From positions 1 to 64,000 of IMG/VR virus record IMGVR_UViG_3300046373_000136: DNA of 64,000 nt; one strand, 5' to 3'. The position numbers and the translations under genes were made by a program. Positions 9,104 to 17,700 of this stretch are shown in pieces; within the stretch, counting starts at the first letter, position 1; each line of letters opens with the position of its first letter. The notes under the pieces are model-generated. The model saw only the letters and a list, made by a program, of their open reading frames with translations. It did not search any database and had not been told where the DNA came from. The stretch is from a virus.

Positions 9104-9547
9104 ATGAAACATCTCTGGTTCCACAAGTTGTTCAACACCGCAGCCTACAAGAATAAAATAAACGAGGAACAACAAGCCGCCAGTGCCAAACTGGTAGCAA
9201 ATGCACAAGAACGGGAAGCGCGTCGTAGGCGCATTACTGATCAGATCGCCAAAGACAATGCCGGCCGAAGCCGTATGGTGCAGGACTATCCTGTACAGCG
9301 TCGTACGGTTACCGAGCAATCTCCTGATCCCTACATGCCAACGCATCAAGGCTGGCCATACCCTGACTTCCGAACACCTGTTCCACAGGCTGAGCCATTC
9401 GAAGGCAAGGGTGGCACATTCGATGGTGCCGGTGCCAGTAGTGACTGGGACAGAAGCCCAGCGCCCAGTGCCGTCAGTGAAGCGCCATCGTCCAGCTCAT
9501 CGAGTACCGACAGTGGATCATCTTCTTCATCCAGCAATCCTGATTAA
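9104..9547 (+). CDS. Hypothetical protein with Ser-rich disordered tail (147 aa)
   Basis: The N-terminal 60 residues are charged and helical (many Arg, Lys, Gln). The middle is Pro-rich and the last 30 residues are almost entirely Ser, Ala, Asp and Pro, so the C-terminus should be disordered. No catalytic motif is visible. It could be a scaffold or binding adaptor, but nothing here defines a function. AAAGGCAAAC precedes the ATG. Confidence 0.6.
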   Translation: MKHLWFHKLFNTAAYKNKINEEQQAASAKLVANAQEREARRRRITDQIAKDNAGRSRMVQDYPVQRRTVTEQSPDPYMPTHQGWPYPDFRTPVPQAEPFEGKGGTFDGAGASSDWDRSPAPSAVSEAPSSSSSSTDSGSSSSSSNPD

Positions 9548-9556
9548 AGGAGCATC

Positions 9557-9799
9557 ATGAAACGAGTCTACAAGCGCAAGCTGACCCTGTGGTATTCATC
9601 AACAGTTCTACCACAGCGTCCTGGTGTCTATCAGGTCAGTGGCTACGATACACGGCATCGTCGTGGGGGAGCCATCCTGTATTGCTACTGGAATGGAGCC
9701 AAGTGGTCTGTAACATGCAGGACACTGGAACAGGCATACGCATGCCGTAACATACAACGCAATGCATCACGTCCTTGGCGTGGGCGTACTGAACCGTAA
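9557..9799 (+). CDS. Small conserved phage protein (80 aa)
   Basis: A basic, beta-rich protein with the pattern LP-x-RPGVYQV ... YWNGAKW, seen in small proteins of many phages whose function I do not know. The start follows AAAGGAGCATC, a strong ribosome binding site. Confidence 0.65.
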   Translation: MKRVYKRKLTLWYSSTVLPQRPGVYQVSGYDTRHRRGGAILYCYWNGAKWSVTCRTLEQAYACRNIQRNASRPWRGRTEP

Positions 9800-9802
9800 A
9801 TA

Positions 9803-10123
9803 ATGAAAATGCCAGAACAAAAACAAACTGATGCCCTGACCAAGCTGGCAGACAAGTACAACATGACGCAGGAAGACCGTACTGCATTATTCATGATGTA
9901 CCTGTCTACCCACAATCCCGAAGGTTACACCCTAGTCCCGAACGACATCCCTGATGAAATGATGCGTGCCCTGATTCAAGGGGATACCCGCAAAATCTCA
10001 TTGGGCTACTGGGAATACTTGAAGGATTCCATTCGCCGCAAGTGGAAAGATGCACTAGCCCTTGCTCCCAAACCCAAGCCCTACGACCCAGACAAATGGG
10101 GCGAAGACGGCTCCGTCTTTTAA
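9803..10123 (+). CDS. Hypothetical protein (106 aa)
   Basis: Starts 4 bases after the previous stop; a second in-frame Met lies at residue 3. It is soluble, largely helical, and rich in Lys and Asp with a Pro-rich end. No family recognised. It is followed directly by the alarmone hydrolase gene. Confidence 0.6.
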   Translation: MKMPEQKQTDALTKLADKYNMTQEDRTALFMMYLSTHNPEGYTLVPNDIPDEMMRALIQGDTRKISLGYWEYLKDSIRRKWKDALALAPKPKPYDPDKWGEDGSVF

Positions 10124-10132
10124 GGAAACACC

Positions 10133-10645
10133 ATGAGCAACCTAGTCTACCGGGCAATGATGTTTGCCCGTCATGCCCATCAAGGCCAAGTACGCAAGTA
10201 CACCGGGAACCCTTACACCGATCATCTGGCTGAAGTGGCCGGTATAGTCTCCACCGTCATTGATGGAAGCCTGTACAACAACACTCTCATGTTGGCTTGT
10301 GCATGGCTCCATGACTGTGTGGAAGATCAAGGTGTCACTGCAACCCAACTCGCTCTTAAGTTTGGTGGCACGATTGCTGAAGGTGTGTTGCTGCTCTCCG
10401 ATATGGAGACTGGTAACCGTGCTGAGCGTAAAGCACTGTCACGGGTACGACTCGCTGCGGCACCTGGATGGGTACAGACCATCAAGTGCGCTGACTTGAT
10501 CAGCAATACATCATCCATCGTCATGCATGATCCGGCATTTGCCAAGGTCTACCTGCAAGAGAAGATTGCGCTGCTTGATGTCATGGCACATGCCAATGCA
10601 GATTTGCGCCGGCTGGCCTACGCTCAGGCTGAGCAAAAAGCATGA
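10133..10645 (+). CDS. Small alarmone hydrolase-like HD protein (SpoT/MESH1 type)
   Basis: 170 residues, the length of a stand-alone hydrolase domain (MESH1-like). It has the full HD signature: an RKYTGNPYTDHL segment with His 31, LHD at 59-61, ED at 64-65, an LLSDME segment near 88-92 and the KCADLISN motif with Asp 117 and Asn 121. These match the manganese- and nucleotide-binding residues of RelA/SpoT hydrolase domains. No synthetase domain is present. The predicted reaction is removal of the 3'-pyrophosphate of (p)ppGpp, which would blunt the host stringent response during infection. A broader nucleotide pyrophosphohydrolase activity is the main alternative. It overlaps the HNH gene by 4 bases. 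Confidence 0.85.
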   Translation: MSNLVYRAMMFARHAHQGQVRKYTGNPYTDHLAEVAGIVSTVIDGSLYNNTLMLACAWLHDCVEDQGVTATQLALKFGGTIAEGVLLLSDMETGNRAERKALSRVRLAAAPGWVQTIKCADLISNTSSIVMHDPAFAKVYLQEKIALLDVMAHANADLRRLAYAQAEQKA

Positions 10646-10998
10646 AACTTGATCTCGATGGTGGCTATCACATCGGTCCACTGTTCGAGATCAGGAAGCA
10701 ACGCTCATTGGTTCGGCCGAAAGGCATGGAAGGACGAGTCCATCGTCATCAGACCAAGCGTGCCACACCTTCCTGGGCCGACATGAAGGCCATTAATACC
10801 GTCTATGCAGAAGCCCGTAGGAAGACGCAGGAGACCGGCGAACTTCATGTGGTAGACCATATAGTGCCCAAGATCAGTAAGCTCGTCTGTGGCCTCCATG
10901 TGCCCTGGAATCTTCAAGTACTGCACTGGCGAGAGAATGCCCAGAAGGGTGCTTACTGGTGGCCGGGTATGCCGAATGAACAACTCCCCCTATTTTAA
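10642..10998 (+). CDS. HNH endonuclease-like protein (118 aa)
   Basis: The C-terminal half carries a beta-beta-alpha metal pattern: VDHIVPKIS (D72, H73), GLHVPWNLQVL (N90) and HWRENAQKG (N99, K102). It lacks the CxxC zinc knuckles of larger HNH proteins. It may be a small DNA nicking or cutting enzyme, or a homing-type element. Position next to the alarmone hydrolase gives no further clue. The gene overlaps the preceding stop by 4 bases. Confidence 0.78.
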   Translation: MKLDLDGGYHIGPLFEIRKQRSLVRPKGMEGRVHRHQTKRATPSWADMKAINTVYAEARRKTQETGELHVVDHIVPKISKLVCGLHVPWNLQVLHWRENAQKGAYWWPGMPNEQLPLF

Positions 10999-11007
10999 GG
11001 AAGAACC

Positions 11008-11187
11008 ATGACAGTACGTGTACTCATCATCGAATCTGAACGTGGCTGGGGCCAGAAGATTGATGAAGTAAAAGAATTCCCCACCCGTGAAAAAGCTCTT
11101 GCATTCTGCAAAGAGTACAACAAGTCTAATGACCAAGTACATGTGCCTGACTGGTACATGGTGGCCCGTATTGAAGGAGAGATGTGA
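11008..11187 (+). CDS. Small hypothetical protein (59 aa)
   Basis: An intact 59-codon frame with a clear ribosome binding site (TTTAAGGAAGAACC) fills the gap between the HNH gene and the next gene. The product begins MTVRVLIIESERGWG and ends with a VPDWYMVARIEG segment; it looks like a small folded protein of alternating strand and helix. Its stop TGA shares one base with the next ATG. Function unknown. Confidence 0.65.
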   Translation: MTVRVLIIESERGWGQKIDEVKEFPTREKALAFCKEYNKSNDQVHVPDWYMVARIEGEM

Positions 11188-11831
11188 TGACCAAGCAAGA
11201 ATTCATGACGTATTTCATGGCTCACTATCCGGAAGGCACAGTGATCCACAATTCCGGCTGGCATGCAGCACGGTTATACCGAGCCATGGGTTCATCCCCT
11301 GCAATGGTGTATCCAGCAGATGCCGAACCGATAGCAACAAATGAACAGGCGAACTATGCCCAGGTATTAAAAGAACGTAATGAGTGTGCCCAACGAAATG
11401 TTGACTTGCTGATTACGGTAAATAATCTGGTTAAAGCACTGGGCATAAGCCCGGACCAGGTAGTCGATGTCATTGCTGCTCAGGGAAAGGTTACCGCACC
11501 AGTAGCAGCGCAGGAGCCTGTCCGTAATGCAACGCTAGAGGAAGCGGCGCTGGCGTGCGAGAAATTGACAACCGGGCCGAACGGCGAATATCGGCTAGAT
11601 ATGAGGGCGAAAGAAGACTTTCGCGCTTGTGCCGAAGCTATTCGAGCATTGAAGGCATCGCAGCCAGCGCAGGGCGAGCAGATGATTTCAGTTGAAGAAA
11701 TGAATCGACGGATAGCGCAGGGCGAGCGCCAGCCTACAGGTTTCCCTTATGCCGGTTGCAGCGACAGGCAATCATGCCGTGGTGCAGGATTCTGCATGGA
11801 TGGCCAGAAACTCTGCGACAGCCGCGCATAA
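11187..11831 (+). CDS. Hypothetical mosaic protein with Cys-rich C-terminus (214 aa)
   Basis: ATG 11187 overlaps the previous stop; a GTG one codon earlier is also possible. Residues 1-105 use the codon style of the rest of the phage. The remainder switches to frequent GCG, CGC and GGC codons (for example the EEAALACEKL and IRALKASQPAQGEQ segments), as though joined from another source. The C-terminus has four spaced cysteines (CSDRQSC, GFC, KLC) that could bind zinc or form a knot. I recognise no family. The composition switch continues through the next gene. Confidence 0.6.
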   Translation: MTKQEFMTYFMAHYPEGTVIHNSGWHAARLYRAMGSSPAMVYPADAEPIATNEQANYAQVLKERNECAQRNVDLLITVNNLVKALGISPDQVVDVIAAQGKVTAPVAAQEPVRNATLEEAALACEKLTTGPNGEYRLDMRAKEDFRACAEAIRALKASQPAQGEQMISVEEMNRRIAQGERQPTGFPYAGCSDRQSCRGAGFCMDGQKLCDSRA

Positions 11832-11904
11832 CGAAAAAATAGCTGAATTATGTAAAACCGCACACTTTATTTGAGTTTACAGACTACACCAAAAGGACAA
11901 TGAA

Positions 11905-12210
11905 ATGCATAAATCACAAATCGAAGCCGTTATCCTCGCAGTTGCCGAAATCCCCGACCGGGACAGCCCGGAAGATCAGCCAGAAATGATGCTGGTGAGC
12001 GATAAGGAATTAAGGAGCATTTTGGAAGAGCGCGCAGCTTGCACGCTGACCATTAAACCCGATGGCGACGAAGAAGTTCGCTACAAGTTGAATGATGTAG
12101 AAATGATAACTGCCAATCACGATGATGACGGGTGGGCCGGCATGGAGCGCATTGACAAACTTATGCGAAGGATCGCGTATGTGATCGGCGCGGAAGTGGT
12201 TGAAGAATAA
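11905..12210 (+). CDS. Hypothetical protein in a compositionally distinct segment (101 aa)
   Basis: The ATG follows AAAAGGACAATGAA. The protein is acidic (DGDEEVR, DDDGW) and largely helical with no known motif. GCG and CGC codons are common, unlike the flanking phage genes. After the stop come about 140 bases with no gene, containing the perfect palindrome GCGAATTCGC near 12285. It was probably acquired together with the 3' half of the preceding gene. Confidence 0.6.
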   Translation: MHKSQIEAVILAVAEIPDRDSPEDQPEMMLVSDKELRSILEERAACTLTIKPDGDEEVRYKLNDVEMITANHDDDGWAGMERIDKLMRRIAYVIGAEVVEE

Positions 12211-12352
12211 CAACAAAGACTTTCCATAATCCAAGTGGTGCGGCGCAAAAACGAAATCGGCTAATCAGCAAAGGCTGAAAACGCGAATTCGCCATAATCG
12301 GACATCGCGCACGGAACGAGCGTTATGACAAATATTAATTAAGGAGTAATGC

Positions 12353-12901
12353 ATGAACCCGAGAGACTTTAACCTGAAGAAGCTGCTCGCCATGGCGCAC
12401 AGTCCCGTCAAGAATTACATCATCCCCGGTTTGACCAGCAGCTTGATTGGTGGTCAACCGGGTATTGATGGCTGTGTGCGCCTGTTTCAGTGTGAGCGTG
12501 ATCATCAAGAGAACATCACACCGCACAGTCATCGCTTCAGCTTCCAGTGTTGGGTCATCGAAGGCACTGTCACCAACCGGATATGGCAACCCGCTTCTGC
12601 ACATGCTATGGAAGTGGATCAATACGCCATGACCACATTGAAATTCGATGGCATGGGCAACTATGAACGGGACATCACCACCAGACATCGCTTCCATTAC
12701 CAAGACTATGAGTATGTCTCTGGGGAATGCTATAGCATGACGGCAACACAAATCCATTCCATCCGGTTCTCCCGTGGTGCAGTGGTGTTGTTCTTCGAAG
12801 GTCCACAGGAACGGGAAAACTCTGTGATCCTGGAACCCATAGTGGACAACGAAGTGATACCCACCTTTAAAGTGGAACCCTGGATGTTCAAACGCAATTA
12901 A
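12353..12901 (+). CDS. Cupin-like protein (182 aa)
   Basis: A PHSHRFSFQ segment near residue 60 followed by WVIEGTVTNRIW, and later a TQIHSIRFSRGAVVLFFEGP segment, matches the two-motif cupin barrel (HxH, then H in the second motif). Cupins bind metal ions or small ligands, and some are dioxygenases. The substrate cannot be read from the sequence. There is no signal peptide. The ATG follows TTAAGGAGTAATGC. Confidence 0.55.
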   Translation: MNPRDFNLKKLLAMAHSPVKNYIIPGLTSSLIGGQPGIDGCVRLFQCERDHQENITPHSHRFSFQCWVIEGTVTNRIWQPASAHAMEVDQYAMTTLKFDGMGNYERDITTRHRFHYQDYEYVSGECYSMTATQIHSIRFSRGAVVLFFEGPQERENSVILEPIVDNEVIPTFKVEPWMFKRN

Positions 12902-12917
12902 ACCAAGGAGCAGAACC

Positions 12918-13247
12918 ATGAAACACAACAAGAAGATCGTACTCGCTACCATCATGGCTCTGTCCCTGTATGGTGCAGTCCGTGTGGCCCTGGCCACCAC
13001 TTACGAGAAGCCCAACCGTGCAGGTGGGCAGATCGTTCTCAGTGAGCGTCAAGGAAGCTGTGACAAAGGCATGCTGGCCGCTTACACCACCAGTAAAGAT
13101 GGTGATGTGCAGTTCGGTTGCTGGGGCTTTAACGATGGTCGAGTATTTCTGATCGTCAATGATCAGGTCGTCGTGCATGAACCATCGAGCTTCACCAAGA
13201 AGAATGAAACAGCCGCTTCCAAGCCAGCCACAGTGAAGGGGATGTAG
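12918..13247 (+). CDS. Predicted exported protein (109 aa)
   Basis: The N-terminus has Lys residues, a hydrophobic core (VLATIMALSLYGAV) and a likely signal peptidase I site near ALA-TT, so the mature protein of about 80 residues should reach the periplasm. It contains two cysteines (CDKG and GCWG) that could form one disulphide. Family unknown. Like the lipoprotein at 6972 it may act at the cell envelope, for instance against superinfection; this is inference. Start: CCAAGGAGCAGAACC. Confidence 0.68.
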   Translation: MKHNKKIVLATIMALSLYGAVRVALATTYEKPNRAGGQIVLSERQGSCDKGMLAAYTTSKDGDVQFGCWGFNDGRVFLIVNDQVVVHEPSSFTKKNETAASKPATVKGM

Positions 13248-13858
13248 TGAATCCCCTACGTGTTCTATTGAGCCAGATCAAAGAAGGGAACGCCTTCGCC
13301 AAATGGTGCTATACATGCAACTCCGTTGCCAGTCTGACACCAAGAGGTGAGATCATGAAATACCATGCTGGGGATCGAGTACGACTTGTAGGCTTCAACA
13401 AGGAAGGCGTCATCGAGAACACCGAGGGGAGCAAGCTGCATCCCTATTATGTGGTCAGCGATGACGGCACGGTGGAGGATTACTTTACTGAACTGGACAT
13501 GGAGCCTTCCAAGATTCCTGTTTTAAATGATGCAGCCATAGATCGTATCTTGGTTGGCTTGCATCTTCCAATGCACGACCCAGAACAAGTTAAAAAACTA
13601 CGTGAGGTGGTGCGTCAGGCAGTCTCCCTAGCGCCGGCTCTGCCGGAGCGACGGGAGCTGCCAGAGAGAGATACATTAATGAACCAGGATATTGCCAATG
13701 ATGCCAATATGTTCGAGGCTATCCTGGGCTTTAACCCTCTCCGCAGAAACAGCAGCGCCTATCCATGGGGCTGGTGCTATGTCTCTGAGACTGTGCAGCG
13801 TCAGTTCCAGGACTACTGTAGTGGGCCGAAGAATAAAGGGAACATTCCCCGTACTTAG
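13247..13858 (+). CDS. Hypothetical protein (203 aa; alternative start at 13355)
   Basis: GTG 13247 shares a base with the previous stop TAG. The ATG at 13355 (MKYHAGDRVRLVGF) is preceded by AAGAGGTGAGATC and may be the real start, giving 167 residues. The segment from 13355 begins like a small SH3-like barrel (GDRVRLVGF ... YYVVSDDGTVEDYF), followed by a helical region and a C-terminal domain containing WGWCYVSE. Function unknown. This is the last gene of the first rightward run; its end overlaps the converging minus-strand gene by 4 bases. Confidence 0.6.
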   Translation: MNPLRVLLSQIKEGNAFAKWCYTCNSVASLTPRGEIMKYHAGDRVRLVGFNKEGVIENTEGSKLHPYYVVSDDGTVEDYFTELDMEPSKIPVLNDAAIDRILVGLHLPMHDPEQVKKLREVVRQAVSLAPALPERRELPERDTLMNQDIANDANMFEAILGFNPLRRNSSAYPWGWCYVSETVQRQFQDYCSGPKNKGNIPRT

Positions 13859-14070
13859 TCATTAAGAGGAAGACTCAATGCATCTTCCATATCCCGGAGC
13901 AGGATACGCAAATCCCCGTTGGCCAAATGTTGGTTGTGCACCAAGCGACGAGCAACTTGTTCTATCTTCTCCCACTTGGTTCGTTGTTCCCCACTCACCA
14001 TTTCCAGTGGTCCCTTGTCCTTGGATGAGGACAAGGTGATGTTCAAGATATCGGTATCTTCTTCTGCCAT
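13855..14070 (-). CDS. Small hypothetical protein (71 aa), end of leftward lysis/tail block
   Basis: Starts right at the stop of the upstream 69-residue gene (ATGA-type junction). The product is an acidic helical peptide with no motif I recognise. An overlapping frame at 13862-14074 lacks such a start context, so I chose this one. It ends tail to tail with the rightward gene at 13858. Confidence 0.6.
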   Translation of the reverse strand: MAEEDTDILNITLSSSKDKGPLEMVSGEQRTKWEKIEQVARRLVHNQHLANGDLRILLRDMEDALSLPLND

Positions 14071-14280
14071 TCATCTTCCCGCTCGCTCACGTAAGCGGTC
14101 CTCCCTTTCAAAATCTACTCGACACTCTGTGTTGCAGAACAACTGCCCTACCTTGGGCAGTAGCTCATCACAGTAGTGACAACTCCCTGCCGGCACCAGC
14201 TTGCTGTGCTTGCGCACGCTGCGCTGAGCCGTCAGCATTTGTTCGGCCACATCATTAGCCTGGTCAATGATGTCAGCCAT
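14071..14280 (-). CDS. Small zinc-finger-like protein (69 aa)
   Basis: The second half holds CHYCDE ... LFCNTEC, a four-cysteine C-x2-C / C-x3-C zinc site like those of many short phage proteins of the DksA-like or C4-finger type. The N-terminal half is helical. It starts immediately after the Rz stop and is probably made from the same transcript as the spanins. Function unknown; regulation of transcription is a possibility, not shown. Confidence 0.7.
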   Translation of the reverse strand: MADIIDQANDVAEQMLTAQRSVRKHSKLVPAGSCHYCDELLPKVGQLFCNTECRVDFEREDRLRERAGR

Positions 14281-14281
14281 G

Positions 14282-14767
14282 TCAGTCCTTGAAGCAGTTG
14301 GATGATTCGACCCGTGCCCTTAGGGTGCGGTAGTCGGCAATGATGCTGTCGGCGTCGGTTGCAAGCTGTCGAAGATCGCCTGTAAACGACTCTGGAAGGT
14401 ACCCGGTGCGGGGATTGGTTTGCTCAGGACTTCCGGCCTTGGTGGCTTGGGTGGTTCCGGCAATTCCACAGAACTTCGTGGCATCGACTGGCACCCGCTT
14501 ACCAGCATTGTGAGCAGCAGTAGCCCGTACATCAGCCAGTTCTTTTTCATGGTTCGTGCTTTCCAGTTCTGCATTGACCCGGTAGGTATCGGCCAATGCA
14601 CTGTTTTCAGATACGCGAACGGACAGTCTTTGAATGGTCTCCGCTTGTACAGCGACGTTGACCGCATTCTGTCCGTACTTGTTGCCAGCCTCATACACGC
14701 CCCAGTAGCTACCAAGCAGGGCGAGTATGAGAGCCAGTGCAATTGCTGCCTTGGCTCCCATTCCCAT
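14282..14767 (-). CDS. Rz: Inner-membrane spanin subunit (Rz-like)
   Basis: 161 residues with an N-terminal signal anchor (AAIALALILALLGSYWGV) and a long periplasmic helical region rich in Glu, Ala and Arg. That is the layout of i-spanins, which join the inner membrane to the outer-membrane lipoprotein and fuse the two at the last step of lysis. The call is confirmed by the Rz1-type lipoprotein nested in another frame of the same DNA. Two starts (MGMG) are possible. The gene lies at the far end of the tail-spike block, 8.8 kb from the holins and endolysin. Confidence 0.88.
   Translation of the reverse strand: MGMGAKAAIALALILALLGSYWGVYEAGNKYGQNAVNVAVQAETIQRLSVRVSENSALADTYRVNAELESTNHEKELADVRATAAHNAGKRVPVDATKFCGIAGTTQATKAGSPEQTNPRTGYLPESFTGDLRQLATDADSIIADYRTLRARVESSNCFKD
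14320..14550 (-). CDS. Rz1: Outer-membrane spanin lipoprotein (Rz1-like), nested in Rz
   Basis: An alternative-frame gene wholly inside Rz. From the ATG at 14550 the product is 76 residues: MKKNWLMYG, a hydrophobic stretch and the lipobox LVSGC with Cys near residue 19, then a Pro-rich mature part (ELPEPPKPPRPE). This is the classic o-spanin design. The frame is open further upstream to 14742, but the lipoprotein signal fixes the start. With Rz it shows that the host has an outer membrane. Confidence 0.9.
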   Translation of the reverse strand: MKKNWLMYGLLLLTMLVSGCQSMPRSSVELPEPPKPPRPEVLSKPIPAPGTFQSRLQAIFDSLQPTPTASLPTTAP

Positions 14768-14769
14768 GA

Positions 14770-17700
14770 TTACGCTACCGGCAAGGTAAAGACAGAAGGC
14801 GTGATGCCCACCACCTTGAGTGCACCGGTCTGGATCGAGCTTGTTTGCCCGTTTGCCGTAACCACCACCCGCAGCTTCCAGGAGCCTTTAGGCAGCGTTG
14901 CCTGCTTCGAATACAAGCCACTGGCAACGGTAGCTGCACCGAGTGAGATCGCAGCACCAGAGGGCTGTGGATCAGCGAAAACCGCTACGCTGCCATTGAG
15001 ATCGCCCTGGAAGTCCACAGACCCGCTAATCGTGGCAGTTTTACCTGACAAGATTTGGCCATCTTGCGTTGAACGTGTGACCACCGGTGCGGCCGGAACC
15101 GGATCAGTTCCCCCTGTACCAGAAGCACCACTATCAAAGGTCAGACCACCGACACCTGCAATCTCGAAGGCCGGGGCACCTGTTGCACCGGAGACACCAC
15201 CTGCATTGAAGAAGCTGAACACAGGGATATGGCTACCTGGCTCAATCGTATCCAGCTCGACAGAGAAAGTACCATCACCCAACGTTACCGGGTAAGGCCC
15301 ACTGCGTGTGGTGTCCGGTGAGTTCGGAACCAGGCTCAGGAATGCCGAGGTTGGATTATTGGTAGTGGTACCACTCCACGTCACCGATTGACCATCAGGA
15401 CCGAGAACCGAGGTTACTCGAGCCACCGTCAATGGTGTCGCTGGCGTACGTTGCACAGGACCGATGTCTGGTGTCAGACCTCGGTTGTTACCTCGCAGAT
15501 CGTTTGTGGAACGTGCACGGAGATTGGCAGCACCAATCAATGCACCCGCAGCCGATGGCGTGTAATCACTGTTGGCATCCACCACGAAGTTGTTGGCCAG
15601 CACATAGCCGACTTGCGCCATGTCTTGATTGCCCACAGTCGAACCACCCGTGATTGCTGTATCGAACACGTTGTTGAGGAACCGGTTCCATGCACTGTCG
15701 CTGTTGGTGAGGCGGCTACCACAGTTGATGCCCCAGGAATTTTCCATGGCCACCAAGCTGACATCGTTGAAGATGCGGGTAGTGAACACCCCCTTACGTA
15801 CGATACCGCAGCCTTGCAAGTCCACTTGATCATTGAACAGAACTTGGTCCGGACCTTCCTGGATGATCAGGCAGCTCCGCATCCGAGCACGCACACCATA
15901 ACCACCGAAGCCAAGGCTACGATTGCTGTTGGCAGCACGGATACGGCAATTGGTGAATGTCGGCTGATAAGCACCACCCTGACCGTAGCCATTCGCAGCA
16001 GCACCCAGTGCAGCGTAGTAACTACGCCCAGCGGAAGATGGATCATCCGTCAGGTCCACATTCACACCAACCAGTTCACAGCCCTGGTTCACATTGAAAC
16101 CATTGGCAAAGCCGGAAGATAACGTCAGGCCGGTTACATTGAAATTCACTGGACCCAAGGCTGACATACCCAGTCCCGCCGCAGGACGGACGATGACATG
16201 GCAATCCTCATTCGAGGTTGCCGGCAGCAGGTTCACACCATCTGCACTCATGCTTTGGGTCAGCTCAGCGACCACCGACACACCCATGCCGACCACATCC
16301 AAGCCACGTACGTAATCCGAAAAGCTCCGGAATTCCGTATTGTTGGTGATGGTCCGGACGATGGCGTAATCAGCCCGGTAAGGCTGGTCAGCCGGCATGG
16401 CTACCGCAGAGGTGGAAGCAAAGTGCACCACGGAATCTGTTGGCTGTGTTGCGCTGATCGTGAAGTTACCACTGGCATAACCAGAACGGTTTGGTCCGAG
16501 AGTGATGCTGGATGGCGTGAAGGTAAGACCGGCACCCGACAGCTCAATCGTAACAGCGTCGTTCAGGATACCGTTAGCTGCCAGTCGATAGGAAGGCGAG
16601 TTACCCACTGGGCCACCATTGGTCATCGTAACCACGATGGCCGTTGCTGTAGGCACAGGCAGGAAAGCATCTGCATGCTTGCTGGCACCCGGTGCTGGAT
16701 CGGTGAAGGTCGCGTTGTTCACCGAGAAGGCACCCGACATCACTTTCGTGACATAGGCACCAGTAGCGCCGTAACGCACCAGGGTATTGGTTGGCACAGT
16801 GGCATTGGCGCCTTCACCCCCGAGATACACCCATTCGTACGGTGCAACGTTATTGGTGACTGGCGTCGAACCAAAGGAAGCAAGCTGGTTGCCTGCAATA
16901 TCCGTGATCGGATTGCTTCCTGGCTTGACGTAAGACACATCAGGCACATCCGAGATCGTGATTGCAGGTGTGATCCCCGACAAGGTGACCTTGTTGCTTG
17001 CAATGGCCAGAGCACTGGCCGTATGACCTGTCAGCGGAAAAGCGCTTAGTGCAGTTACCGTTACAGCCAGGGATTCACTGAACGTCAATTCCACACTGGT
17101 ACCGTCTGCCGAAGTAACGGCAGATACTAGGGTTGGTGGAGTGGTATCAGTAATAGCAGGGTTAACAATGTTGTTGACTGCCTGATTTGTAAAAGATGCT
17201 AGCGTGCCGCCATCCGTATCTTGAATGAAGTTCGAGACTGGCTTGGTGTAGCTAAATGCGATGGTTTCGCCTTGTGTGAAGTTCGGCGCAACTGCAATCA
17301 CAAGCTGCGTATCTACAGCGCCACCGGATACTGCCGTTACCGTATGTCCTGGCACACTAAAGGCAGCAACGGGATTGCCGATAGGTAATTTTAGTGAGGT
17401 GGTGAAGTTCAGTCGGATGGAACCACCTGCAATGCTAGTTGCTGCCGAACCAATCGCCATGTTTGCTGGTGCTGAAGCTGTCTTGACCATCTGTGCAGGA
17501 CTTGCAGTCAATGCATTCAGGTCAGCGGCGTTCTTGGCAACACCAGGATACACGGTGTACCACTTGAACTTGGCTGCTGCTCCGCCATTGAAGTCATCAT
17601 GTGCACCAAGTACCTCATCACCAAAAACAAAGCCATTGGTGAAAGTTGCCGAACCCGCTGCTACACCATTGACCGAGAACAGAATTGCACCATTGGCATC

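Noticed and set aside
13862-14074. Minus-strand frame of 70 codons overlapping the 71-residue gene
   Set aside because: The 13855-14070 frame has the start-stop coupled context. This one does not.
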